Source of the DNA: CAYMZZ01 sp046297935
Lineage (GTDB): Bacteria > Bacteroidota > Bacteroidia > Chitinophagales > Chitinophagaceae
Assembly (NCBI GenBank): GCA_046297935.1
Contig: JBKBHA010000013.1
Span: forward strand, 47,894 to 111,893
Direction of reading: 5' to 3'
Length of the DNA stretch: 64,000 nucleotides
The notes below the pieces were generated by a model that searched no databases, was not told the DNA's origin, and saw only the letters and a program-made list of their open reading frames with translations. A program made the translations under genes and the position numbers. Shown in pieces: positions 1-6,530 of this stretch. Position 1 is the first letter of the stretch; each line of letters begins with the position of its first letter.

Positions 1-19
1 AATTTGAAAATTTGTTCAT
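1..19 (-). CDS. secE: SecE preprotein translocase subunit, first six codons only
   Basis: Reading leftwards from an ATG at 19-17, the first codons give Met-Asn-Lys-Phe-Ser-Asn before the window ends. This N-terminus is typical of Bacteroidota SecE. The gene lies just downstream of tuf and tRNA-Trp on the same strand, where secE-nusG-rplK normally sit in this phylum. SecE is the small membrane subunit that clamps SecY in the Sec translocon. Six residues cannot prove identity, so the call rests mainly on conserved gene order. Confidence 0.65.
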
Positions 20-51
20 GTTGTTGCGTTTTGCGTGTTCCGGACCGGTGA

Positions 52-174
52 ATGGAGAGTGGAGAGTGGTGAATGGGGAGTGGTGAATGGGGAGTGGTGA
101 GTGGGGAGCGTTAAATACGTCCACTATCCACTACCCACTTTCCACTACCCACTACCCACTTTCCACTACCCCTC
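52..174. repeat. G-rich and C-rich arms of an imperfect inverted repeat
   Basis: Positions 52-110 repeat the theme GTGGTGAATGGGGA several times. Positions 120-174 repeat its approximate complement (CCACTACCCACTTT). The transcript between tRNA-Trp and secE could fold into one long G-U-rich hairpin. Low-complexity intergenic repeats of this style are common in Chitinophagaceae. No coding potential is credible here. Confidence 0.7.
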
Positions 175-179
175 TTCTC

Positions 180-253
180 TGGCACGGGCAGAGAGATTCG
201 AACTCCCATCAACGGTTTTGGAGACCGCTATTCTGCCATTGAACTATGCCCGT
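180..253 (-). tRNA. trpT: tRNA-Trp (anticodon CCA)
   Basis: The minus strand folds as a full cloverleaf of 71 nt plus an encoded CCA at 182-180. The acceptor ACGGGCA (253-247) pairs with TGCCCGT (190-184). The anticodon loop contains CTCCAAA, which reads CCA. The T-arm has the usual GTTCGAATC. Its place between tuf and secE is the normal one in Bacteroidota. Confidence 0.95.
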
Positions 254-298
254 ATACCCCAAACCCCTGAAGGGGCCTGGAAATATTTCCTAAAGAAA

Positions 299-332
299 CA
301 AAGTACTTGAACTAACTAGCCCAAGTACTTTG
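299..332. other. Perfect 11-bp inverted repeat between tuf and tRNA-Trp
   Basis: CAAAGTACTTG at 299-309 is matched by CAAGTACTTTG at 322-332, with a 12-nt loop. On the minus transcript it falls after the tuf terminator-like hairpin and before tRNA-Trp. It could be a processing hairpin, a weak terminator, or an operator. No long T-run follows on the minus strand, so a simple intrinsic terminator is not obvious. Confidence 0.5.
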
Positions 333-354
333 CAAATATACTCATTTATCTCGC

Positions 355-368
355 CCCCCTTTAGGGGG
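355..368 (-). terminator. Short GC hairpin after tuf
   Basis: CCCCC at 355-359 pairs with GGGGG at 364-368 around a TTTA loop, directly downstream of the tuf stop on the minus strand. The stem is short and only a weak T-rich stretch follows, so it may attenuate transcription rather than end it before tRNA-Trp. Confidence 0.4.
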
Positions 369-376
369 TTGGGGGC

Positions 377-1564
377 TTATTTAATGATCTCAGTAACCTG
401 ACCGGCACCTACTGTACGACCACCTTCACGGATGGCGAACTTCAGGCCTTTTTCCATCGCGATCGGCTGAATCAGCTTCACGTTCAGAGAAGTGTTATCA
501 CCAGGCATCACCATTTCAGTACCAGCGTTCAGAGTTACTTCACCTGTAACGTCAGTTGTACGGAAGTAGAACTGAGGACGGTATTTGTTGAAGAACGGAG
601 TGTGGCGACCACCTTCGTCTTTGCTCAGTACGTACACTTCACACTTGAATTCAGTGTGGGGAGTGATAGAACCGGGCTTACAGATAACCATACCGCGACG
701 GATCTGAGTTTTTTCAATACCGCGAAGCAGCAGACCTGCGTTATCACCAGCTTCACCTTCGTCCAGGATTTTGCGGAACATTTCCACACCTGTTACAGTT
801 GAAGTCAGCGGCTGCTCGATCAAACCAACGATTTCAACACCTTCGCCGGTTTTAACACGACCGCGCTCGATACGACCTGTAGCAACAGTACCACGACCAG
901 TGATAGAGAATACGTCCTCTACCGACATCAGGAATGGCATATCTACCGGGCGGGGAGGCAGCGGGATGTAGCTGTCAACAGCATCCATCAGCTCATTGAT
1001 AGCAGCAACCCATTTTTCTTCACCAGCAAGGGCACCTGTAGCAGAACCTTTGATGATGGGGGTGTTGTCGCCGTCGAATCCACGCTTTGTCAGCTCATCA
1101 CGGATTTCCATTTCAACCAGGTCAAGCAGTTCAGGATCGTCAACCAGGTCTACTTTGTTCATGAACACCACGATACGGGGAACGCCTACCTGGCGAGCCA
1201 GCAGGATGTGTTCTTTTGTTTGGGGCATAGGACCATCGGTAGCGGCTACCACCAGGATAGCGCCGTCCATTTGGGCTGCACCAGTAATCATGTTTTTAAC
1301 ATAGTCAGCGTGACCGGGACAGTCTACGTGTGCGTAGTGACGCGAATCTGTCTGGTATTCCACGTGAGCTGTATTGATCGTGATACCCCGCTCTTTTTCT
1401 TCGGGAGCACCGTCGATTTCATCATATTTTTTAGCCTGCGCAAGACCTTTTTTAGAAAGGATCTCTGTAATCGCGGCAGTCAAAGTGGTCTTTCCATGGT
1501 CAACGTGACCAATCGTACCAATGTTTACGTGAGGTTTGTCCCTCTTAAAGGTCTCTTTTGACAT
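377..1564 (-). CDS. tuf: Translation elongation factor Tu
   Basis: This 395-residue protein is a full-length EF-Tu, the GTPase that delivers aminoacyl-tRNA to the ribosomal A site. The G1 loop GHVDHGKT is at residues 19-26, followed by DCPGH near 81-85 and NKVD near 136-139. The beta-barrel domains 2 and 3 are complete through the C-terminal GRTVGAGQVTEI. The start is the ATG at 1564, giving the standard MSKETFKRDKPH N-terminus. It lies between four tRNA genes upstream and tRNA-Trp/secE downstream, the usual Bacteroidota arrangement, and is probably co-transcribed with those tRNAs. Confidence 0.99.
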   Translation of the reverse strand: MSKETFKRDKPHVNIGTIGHVDHGKTTLTAAITEILSKKGLAQAKKYDEIDGAPEEKERGITINTAHVEYQTDSRHYAHVDCPGHADYVKNMITGAAQMDGAILVVAATDGPMPQTKEHILLARQVGVPRIVVFMNKVDLVDDPELLDLVEMEIRDELTKRGFDGDNTPIIKGSATGALAGEEKWVAAINELMDAVDSYIPLPPRPVDMPFLMSVEDVFSITGRGTVATGRIERGRVKTGEGVEIVGLIEQPLTSTVTGVEMFRKILDEGEAGDNAGLLLRGIEKTQIRRGMVICKPGSITPHTEFKCEVYVLSKDEGGRHTPFFNKYRPQFYFRTTDVTGEVTLNAGTEMVMPGDNTSLNVKLIQPIAMEKGLKFAIREGGRTVGAGQVTEIIK

Positions 1565-1607
1565 TGTTATGTGTTTTTTAAGTTGTGTACCCTTTCATTT
1601 AAACCAG

Positions 1608-1679
<72 letters not shown>

Positions 1680-1730
1680 TTATAAGCTCACTTCCGCCCC
1701 GTCTATTCTCACTACTACTCTGGCTTTCAG

Positions 1731-1803
1731 AGCGGGAGACGAGGCTCGAACTCGCCACCTATAGCTTGGAAGGCTATCGCTCTACCAAATGAGCTACTCC
1801 CGC
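1731..1803 (-). tRNA. tRNA-Gly (anticodon TCC)
   Basis: Acceptor GCGGGAG (1803-1797) pairs with the sequence complementary to 1732-1738. The anticodon loop is CTTCCAA, reading TCC for GGA and GGG codons. D- and T-arms are canonical. CCA is not encoded. Confidence 0.95.
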
Positions 1804-1839
1804 TGATATTTTGCGCCGGCAAAACTACGCAAAATAATG

Positions 1840-1922
1840 TGGGCAAGGATGGATTCGAACCACCGAACTCCGAAGAGGACAGATTTACAGTCTGTTGCCG
1901 TTGGCCACTTGGCTACTTGCCC
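1840..1922 (-). tRNA. tRNA-Tyr (anticodon GTA)
   Basis: This 83-nt class II tRNA has a long variable arm, as bacterial tRNA-Tyr should. Acceptor GGGCAAG (1922-1916) pairs with the complement of 1841-1847. The anticodon loop CTGTAAA reads GTA. It lies between the tRNA-Thr-like array and tRNA-Gly. Confidence 0.95.
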
Positions 1923-1948
1923 ATTATTTTTTTCAAAAAACTACTCAG

Positions 1949-2020
1949 AGCCACTTGTCGGAATCGAACCAACGACCTTCCCGATACAATCGGGATGCTC
2001 TACCAGCTCCGTCACTGCTG
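1949..2020 (-). pseudogene. Truncated tRNA-Thr(TGT)-like unit, copy 3 (distal)
   Basis: From the 3' part of the D-loop onward this unit matches the intact tRNA-Thr(TGT) at 2165-2237: identical variable loop, T-arm and 3' acceptor strand AAGTGGC. The 5' acceptor strand GCCACTT is absent, replaced by an AGCAGTGAC-type segment that cannot pair with AAGTGGC. The anticodon arm is recoded as TCCCG-ATTGTAT-CGGGA, still presenting TGT. This copy differs from the other two by one base (ACGG instead of ACAG). Confidence 0.75.
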
Positions 2021-2092
2021 AGCCACTTGTCGGAATCGAACCAACGACCTTCCCGATACAATCGGGATGCTCTACCAGCTCTGTCACTGCTG
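2021..2092 (-). pseudogene. Truncated tRNA-Thr(TGT)-like unit, copy 2 (middle)
   Basis: This is the second 72-bp tandem unit, with the same structure as its neighbours: no pairing 5' acceptor strand, a recoded but perfectly paired anticodon stem with TGT in the loop, and an intact T-arm and 3' acceptor strand. It appears identical to the copy at 2093-2164. The junction reads GCTC-AGCAGTGACA-GAGC, so a D-arm-like hairpin could form across the unit border. Confidence 0.75.
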
Positions 2093-2164
2093 AGCCACTT
2101 GTCGGAATCGAACCAACGACCTTCCCGATACAATCGGGATGCTCTACCAGCTCTGTCACTGCTG
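2093..2164 (-). pseudogene. Truncated tRNA-Thr(TGT)-like unit, copy 1 (proximal)
   Basis: This 72-bp unit begins immediately after the 3' end of the intact tRNA-Thr(TGT), with no spacer. It keeps the D-loop, variable loop, T-arm and AAGTGGC but lacks the pairing 5' acceptor strand. It probably arose by unequal recombination of a tRNA-Thr gene. Whether it is transcribed into anything stable cannot be told from sequence. Confidence 0.75.
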
Positions 2165-2237
2165 AGCCACTTGTCGGAATCGAACCAACGACCTACTGAT
2201 TACAAATCAGTTGCTCTACCAGCTGAGCTAAAGTGGC
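2165..2237 (-). tRNA. tRNA-Thr (anticodon TGT), intact
   Basis: A complete cloverleaf: acceptor GCCACTT (2237-2231) pairs with AAGTGGC, D-stem GCTC pairs with GAGC, and the anticodon loop TTTGTAA reads TGT for ACA codons. It is the first gene of the minus-strand tRNA-tuf transcription unit and lies about 30 bases from a good promoter match. It is the only unit of the four with a paired acceptor stem. Confidence 0.95.
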
Positions 2238-2269
2238 AATAAAGAACTACCCCCAAAATTTTGGGAAGG

Positions 2270-2298
2270 CAAAGGTAAGGGAAAATGGCAATTGCAAA
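2270..2298 (-). promoter_or_regulatory. Bacteroidota-type promoter for the tRNA-tuf unit
   Basis: On the minus strand TTTG (2298-2295) is followed after 17 bases by TACCTTTG (2277-2270), matching the Bacteroidota primary sigma consensus TTTG ... TAnnTTTG. Transcription would begin a few bases before the intact tRNA-Thr. Confidence 0.6.
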
Positions 2299-2390
2299 AA
2301 TTTTGTCCTGTATTTTTTTATTTGTTTTCAAGTAGTTGAAGCCATTTGCAAGAGTCTAAGCCGGCACTGGGCGTGTGCAATCCCGAAAAT

Positions 2391-2418
2391 ACAAATGCCC
2401 CGGGGCTTCCGGGGCATT
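2391..2418 (-). terminator. GC-rich hairpin after hpf
   Basis: AAATGCCCC and GGGGCATTT form a strong stem directly downstream of the hpf stop on the minus strand, followed by TGTATTTTC. It most likely ends the hpf transcript before the tRNA promoter. Confidence 0.6.
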
Positions 2419-2426
2419 TGCAGTAA

Positions 2427-2726
2427 TCAGGCTGCCTGTTTTTCTTTTTTCCGTTTTAACTGGTTTACGATGGAATCAAAAGCATCATCAAAAGACGCTT
2501 CGAATGATTTGCTCGTGGCCTTTACAAAAAATTCGTGCCGCGGTACATGGATGCGGATTTCAGCAATCTTGTCTTTGATGGTATGAACAACATTGTCGAG
2601 TTTCAAAAACACACTGACGTGAATGATGCGATCGTGGAAGGTATTTAGCTTGTCGAGTTTCTTGTTGATATAAGTGATCAACTTGGAATCGGCATCAAAG
2701 CGGACTGTCTGAATGTTTACGTTCAT
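2427..2726 (-). CDS. hpf: Ribosome hibernation promoting factor (short HPF/RaiA type)
   Basis: This 99-residue protein is a short-form hibernation factor that binds the decoding centre of the 30S subunit and helps inactivate ribosomes in stationary phase. It has the beta-alpha-beta-beta-beta-alpha signature: N-terminal MNVNIQTVRFDAD, a Lys-rich LITYINKKLDKL helix, and a C-terminal FEASFDDAFDSIVNQLKRKK helix ending in basic residues. No long-HPF dimerisation domain is present. The ATG at 2726 is preferred over a TTG two codons upstream. It sits between xerC and the tRNA-tuf cluster, its usual place in Bacteroidota. Confidence 0.93.
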   Translation of the reverse strand: MNVNIQTVRFDADSKLITYINKKLDKLNTFHDRIIHVSVFLKLDNVVHTIKDKIAEIRIHVPRHEFFVKATSKSFEASFDDAFDSIVNQLKRKKEKQAA

Positions 2727-2896
2727 AATCAACTTTTTTAAAACAATGAAACAATAAATTAAAGAACTGCTACTTGTTGGAACTTGTGAGAGGAATCACT
2801 TCATATGGAATGGTTTTGTTTGTCTCAATTTACTATAAATAGCTGTGAAATACAACAAAAAAAGCTGTGAAAAATATAAGGAAATTGAAAAAGTAT

Positions 2897-2913
2897 CCGG
2901 CAAACTTTGCCGG
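2897..2913 (-). terminator. Intrinsic terminator after xerC
   Basis: CCGGCAAA (2897-2904) and TTTGCCGG (2906-2913) form an 8-bp stem. On the minus strand it is followed by ATACTTTTTC. It lies about 50 bases downstream of the xerC stop. The rest of 2727-2966 is AT-rich and shows no gene. Confidence 0.6.
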
Positions 2914-2966
2914 GCAAGATGAAAGAGAAAACAGACAGGAAAAACTCTGTTATATCAGCGGCATAA

Positions 2967-3866
2967 TCAACCGCGCGGATGGGCTTTGCGATGTGCGTCT
3001 TTCAACTTTTCGATGCTGTTGTGCGTGTACACCTGCGTTGCAGCGAGGCTGGCATGACCCAACAGCTCTTTCACAGCGTTCAAATCGGCACCTTCGTTTA
3101 GCAAATGAGTGGCAAAACTGTGTCGAAGGATATGTGGACTTTTTTTATCAATGGTGCTGGACTGAGAAAGATATTCGCGCACAATCAGATACACATATTT
3201 CGCATATAGGGGCCTCCCCTTTTCGGTCACCAACAGATTATCAGCCTCGTCGATCCCTGCTTCCTTTCTGGCGGCCAGATAGTCGTGTACGAGGCTGGCC
3301 AGCTCGGGATGAATGGGTATAACCCTCTCTTTATTCCCCTTTCCCAGCACTTTAATTTGTTGCCGCGACCGATCTACCTGGCGGGTTTTAAGCGCGAGCA
3401 GCTCACTGGTCCGCATACCGGTTGTATACAACAGGGTGATGATTAGCCGCGCGTTCAGGCTACGCCAGTTTTCGGTACTCCGGGCCAGTGTGTCAAGCAG
3501 TTGTCGGGATTCTTCCTGCTTTACAAACTCGGGCAGCCGCTTACGAATCCGGGGGGCGTTTATTTCGGCAGTGGGTGTGGCAACGATATGACCCTGCTTT
3601 AAATGGTACTTAAAAAAGGAACGTAAAGTAGAAAGCTTGCGAACGATGCTGCGACTGGTTTGACCCTCGGATTTGAGATTGGCCATCCAGCTTCGAATAT
3701 GAATTGCCTGCGCCTGAAGAGGGTCGCTTTGCGCATAGGTCTGCGCCAGGTAAGTTTGAAACTGCTGAAGATCGTTTTCGTAGGAAATAGAAGTATGCTG
3801 AGAGTACCGCTTTTCGTAGCGAAGAAATTCAAGAAACTGGAGGATAGAGGAAAGGGGAGCGTTCAT
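2967..3866 (-). CDS. xerC: Tyrosine recombinase XerC-like
   Basis: This site-specific recombinase of about 299 residues probably resolves chromosome dimers at dif. Numbering from the ATG at 3866, it has an N-terminal SAM-like core-binding domain (about 1-95) and a catalytic domain with R152 (TGMRTSEL), K176 (LGKGNKER), H245 and R248 (HILRHSFATH), H271 (LLGHASL) and nucleophile Y280 (VYTH). The reading frame continues upstream to a TTG at 3902 and an ATG at 3881, but 3866 gives the usual family length. Its fixed position between rpsU and hpf in Bacteroidota supports a housekeeping role rather than a mobile-element integrase. Confidence 0.9.
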   Translation of the reverse strand: MNAPLSSILQFLEFLRYEKRYSQHTSISYENDLQQFQTYLAQTYAQSDPLQAQAIHIRSWMANLKSEGQTSRSIVRKLSTLRSFFKYHLKQGHIVATPTAEINAPRIRKRLPEFVKQEESRQLLDTLARSTENWRSLNARLIITLLYTTGMRTSELLALKTRQVDRSRQQIKVLGKGNKERVIPIHPELASLVHDYLAARKEAGIDEADNLLVTEKGRPLYAKYVYLIVREYLSQSSTIDKKSPHILRHSFATHLLNEGADLNAVKELLGHASLAATQVYTHNSIEKLKDAHRKAHPRG

Positions 3867-3934
3867 CAGCACCAATTGCATTTGAAACAGTAAGTTACGC
3901 AAAAATGATGGGCTCCGTGCCCAACATAACCAAA

Positions 3935-3962
3935 CAAAAAAGCCACCCCTGATGGTGTGGCT
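3935..3962 (-). terminator. Intrinsic terminator after rpsU
   Basis: On the minus strand AGCCAC (3962-3957) and GTGGCT (3946-3941) form a stem followed by a run of six T. It separates rpsU from xerC. Confidence 0.7.
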
Positions 3963-3994
3963 TCAATTTTATAATCCGGAGGCGGGAAATTGAA

Positions 3995-4192
3995 TTATCC
4001 CTCGATCTTTCCGCTGGCAATCTGCTGCTTGTAGATTGCTTTCAGGATTTCACCGCGACGCTTAACAGAGGGCTTGGTATAGCTCTGGCGTTCACGCAAT
4101 TGCAACAACGTTTTCGACTTCTCAAACTTCTTCTTGTACTTCTTCAGCGCCTTGTCGATGTTTTCGCAATCTTTGGAATCGATGATCAGCAT
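3995..4192 (-). CDS. rpsU: Small ribosomal subunit protein bS21
   Basis: This 65-residue protein begins MLIIDSKDCENIDKALKKYK and has the central RERQSYTKPSVKRRGE motif of bS21. bS21 sits on the 30S platform beside the 3' end of 16S rRNA. The ATG at 4192 gives the normal family length; the longer frame to 4267 includes the promoter. A strong Shine-Dalgarno sequence precedes the start by 10 bases, which is atypical in this phylum and fits the reported autogenous control of bS21 in Flavobacteriia. Confidence 0.97.
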   Translation of the reverse strand: MLIIDSKDCENIDKALKKYKKKFEKSKTLLQLRERQSYTKPSVKRRGEILKAIYKQQIASGKIEG

Positions 4193-4200
4193 AATGTTGA

Positions 4201-4210
4201 TACCTCCTTT
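4201..4210 (-). promoter_or_regulatory. Strong Shine-Dalgarno sequence of rpsU
   Basis: The minus strand reads AAAGGAGGTA ten bases upstream of the rpsU ATG, nearly a full complement of the 16S anti-Shine-Dalgarno. Most genes here have no such sequence. In Bacteroidota the anti-Shine-Dalgarno is normally sequestered by bS21, bS18 and bS6, so a strong site on rpsU lets ribosomes lacking bS21 restore its synthesis. Confidence 0.85.
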
Positions 4211-4239
4211 GGTATGATTTAATTTTAGAGAAACGGCTG

Positions 4240-4273
4240 CAAAGATAATAGTTTTGCTGAATTTCAATGCAAA
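4240..4273 (-). promoter_or_regulatory. Bacteroidota-type promoter of rpsU
   Basis: On the minus strand TTTG (4273-4270) and TATCTTTG (4247-4240) are separated by 22 bases and lie about 50 bases upstream of the rpsU ATG. The TAnnTTTG element matches exactly; the spacing is slightly long. Confidence 0.5.
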
Positions 4274-4333
4274 TATGCTGGCAAAATTCTCTTAGCTAGC
4301 GGCAAACAGCCTATTTCCCCCGAAATTTGCAGC

Positions 4334-4924
4334 ATGTTTACGGGAATCATTGAAACCACCGGCCGGATCCACTCGGTTCTGACAGAAGGTAGCAACCGGT
4401 TATTTTGGGTTGAATCCTCCCTTTCGGGTGAACTCAAAATTGACCAAAGCCTTAGCCATCAGGGTGTTTGCCTGACCATCGATGCACTTTCCCCCGGCAT
4501 GCACCAGGTTACTGCCATTGCAGAAACACTCGAAAAAACCACTCTCGGAAGCTGGAAAACCGGTGATCTGGTCAACCTCGAGAGATGCCTGCCAGCTAAC
4601 GGCCGGTTCGATGGTCATTTTGTTCAGGGACATGTAGACGCTCGCGGAGAGTGCATCGGCCGAATGGACCGCAATGGCAGCTGGGAGTTCCGCTTCCGCT
4701 TCCCGGTGGAAAATGCACCGCTGATTATCGAAAAGGGATCCATAGCCATCAACGGCGTCAGCCTAACCTGCTTCAACGTTGGCCGCAGCGAGTTCACCGT
4801 TGCGATTATCCCTTACACGTTTGAACACACCCAATTCAGCCAGATCCAACCAGGTGATTCGGTGAATCTGGAGTTTGACCTGCTTGGAAAATATATCAAT
4901 CGCAGATATCAACTATCTTCTTAA
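4334..4924 (+). CDS. ribE: Riboflavin synthase, alpha subunit
   Basis: This 196-residue enzyme dismutates two molecules of 6,7-dimethyl-8-ribityllumazine to riboflavin. It has the hallmark N-terminus MFTGIIE and two homologous lumazine-binding barrels. The first runs to about residue 88. The second starts near FVQGHVDARG and includes SLTCFNVGRSEFTVAIIPYT with the conserved HTQF. Length is normal for the family. The upstream 66 bases show no FMN riboswitch. The gene abuts the convergent sulfatase-like gene with a single base between the stop codons. Confidence 0.96.
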   Translation: MFTGIIETTGRIHSVLTEGSNRLFWVESSLSGELKIDQSLSHQGVCLTIDALSPGMHQVTAIAETLEKTTLGSWKTGDLVNLERCLPANGRFDGHFVQGHVDARGECIGRMDRNGSWEFRFRFPVENAPLIIEKGSIAINGVSLTCFNVGRSEFTVAIIPYTFEHTQFSQIQPGDSVNLEFDLLGKYINRRYQLSS

Positions 4925-4925
4925 T

Positions 4926-6434
4926 CTAATACGATACTGTTTGTCGCATATGAGGTAGATACTCCCAAGAGCCTCCCAATTCGTGATTAAGCAAATAACG
5001 CAGGGAATTCACCAACGACACCGGCGTTTCGAACTGCGGGTATTCCCCATTCGAACTTTTCCAGGCGAAAAAATTATTATACAGCCCCCACAAATCGTCA
5101 GAAGTCCGCCATTTGCGGTATCCATGATCACTTACAATAAGCAATGAGTATGGACGTTCACTATTCTGTCGAATTGAATGAATTACGGACAATATCTGTT
5201 TGTTAGTATGCTCCAGATAGTCAACGTAATACCGCTCATTTTCACGATTGATCGTTTTCAACAACCCCACAGGATGTAATTCTGAATTTGCATTTCGATA
5301 AAAGGGAAAATGCGGCATCATCAAATGTGTAAATGTAAACACAGGCGCAGAAAACATGTCGGCTTTAAAACTCTTCAAGTTCTCGATCAGCTCAACATTA
5401 TAGCTGTCGAACTGCATCAAATTCGATTCAGCAACACCTAACACATCCCAAAATTCCGCGTTTCTTTCCATGTTGTTAGTCCACATGCGCCCCAACAGGG
5501 TTTGCGCATTCACAAAAGATCTGATTCTTTTCCTGAGAGGTGTCGATGAAATTTCCTGGTGGGCGTTCGTGGGAAACCATGATTGAGCACGTACATTGTA
5601 GCCTAGCTCTCTGGCAATCGAGAAGACGCGATTCTCCGATAGCTGCTCGAAAATAAACGGATAATTTACAGGAACCGGTCCGGCAATCGAACTTTCGAAC
5701 AAATAGTCCAAACGCAGCAGGCTTGCCACGCTATAAGGTGTAAAATTGTAATTGCTTACGCTGCTGTCAGCCACAAAAAAACCTTCTTTTCGCAATGCGT
5801 CAACGAACTCACTGTTGGTGGAACCCGTTTCGCGTTCATACGCGACGAGTCCTGCATACTCATCGAGCACAATGACGTGAATGTCGGGCAAAACCTTTTC
5901 GGATCGCCTCACATTCTGTACAAACTTCAATGCCTCGTTATCTAACAATTTCCGACCGGTTCTGTAATCGATTATCTGGACAACAGCTATAAGTATCCAA
6001 CAGGAAAATAACAAATTGCAAAAACTTAAAAGTCTCGACGGCATAATGTAGCCTCTCCGAAAATGATAAGTCAGCAAACCCAGCAATATCATCAACAACG
6101 GAATCCAGAAAATCTGCCGCGACACAAATGATCCGCTCCCCAACCAGCTGGCGATCATATCCATCCAGATTCCGGAATAAAAATTAAAACAAAGCAACAG
6201 GAGTACCACAAAACCTGCGTTGGAAACATGCTTCAATGGCCGAACAACCAGGAACAATATGAAATATCCAACAACAACATATTCCAGCAACAATTGAAAG
6301 AAAATCCCACTTTGGTTAACAAAGGGATACGTAGCATAGCCATGCAGCACAAACGCCAGGCAAGCCAGGAGTAGGTACCAGGGGAATTGTTTCCATTTCA
6401 GTTTCGGGCCAAACGAATTTCCTGAATACAACAT
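4926..6434 (-). CDS. Membrane protein with sulfatase/alkaline-phosphatase-fold domain
   Basis: The 502-residue product has about five hydrophobic helices in the first 160 residues, then an extracytoplasmic sulfatase-fold domain. The metal-site motifs are IVLDEYAG (about 188-195) and LLIVSDHGYRKW near 430. The nucleophile region reads NYNFTPYSVASLL, where Thr is the likely nucleophile, as in phosphoethanolamine and LtaS-like transferases. Membrane architecture plus this domain suggests transfer or removal of a phospho- or sulfo-head group on an envelope lipid or glycan. It is divergent from a GT-C-like gene and another sulfatase-fold gene. The substrate cannot be inferred from sequence. Confidence 0.75.
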   Translation of the reverse strand: MLYSGNSFGPKLKWKQFPWYLLLACLAFVLHGYATYPFVNQSGIFFQLLLEYVVVGYFILFLVVRPLKHVSNAGFVVLLLLCFNFYSGIWMDMIASWLGSGSFVSRQIFWIPLLMILLGLLTYHFRRGYIMPSRLLSFCNLLFSCWILIAVVQIIDYRTGRKLLDNEALKFVQNVRRSEKVLPDIHVIVLDEYAGLVAYERETGSTNSEFVDALRKEGFFVADSSVSNYNFTPYSVASLLRLDYLFESSIAGPVPVNYPFIFEQLSENRVFSIARELGYNVRAQSWFPTNAHQEISSTPLRKRIRSFVNAQTLLGRMWTNNMERNAEFWDVLGVAESNLMQFDSYNVELIENLKSFKADMFSAPVFTFTHLMMPHFPFYRNANSELHPVGLLKTINRENERYYVDYLEHTNKQILSVIHSIRQNSERPYSLLIVSDHGYRKWRTSDDLWGLYNNFFAWKSSNGEYPQFETPVSLVNSLRYLLNHELGGSWEYLPHMRQTVSY

Positions 6435-6450
6435 ATTGAAGAAAGACCGA

Positions 6451-6508
6451 CAAATATAGAGTAATAGTGCCTAACATTTTTTGCGGTCAGCTCGCATTGC
6501 TATCTTTA
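6451..6508. promoter_or_regulatory. Divergent promoter elements between the sulfatase-like and GT-C-like genes
   Basis: On the minus strand TATATTTG (6458-6451) matches TAnnTTTG for the leftward gene. On the plus strand TTTG (6480-6483) and TATCTTTA (6501-6508), 17 bases apart, fit the rightward gene with one mismatch. Confidence 0.45.
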
Positions 6509-6530
6509 CAAGCAAAGATCTGCGTCCGGC

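Noticed and set aside
101..310. 69-residue frame with a repeated FHYPLPT motif
   Set aside because: It is a translation of the C-rich repeat arm and of tRNA-Trp in antisense.
1949..2237. Direct repeats that might suggest a CRISPR array
   Set aside because: The 72-bp units are contiguous without spacers and are clearly tRNA-derived.
1837..2242. Open frames on both strands with 24-residue internal repeats
   Set aside because: They are translations of the tandem tRNA-like units and neighbouring tRNA genes.
2967..3902. Tyrosine recombinase as a mobile-element integrase
   Set aside because: It sits in the conserved rpsU-xerC-hpf order with no attachment repeats or cargo, so XerC-type housekeeping is more likely.
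4268..4333. FMN riboswitch before ribE
   Set aside because: The 66-base leader is too short and lacks RFN-element sequence.
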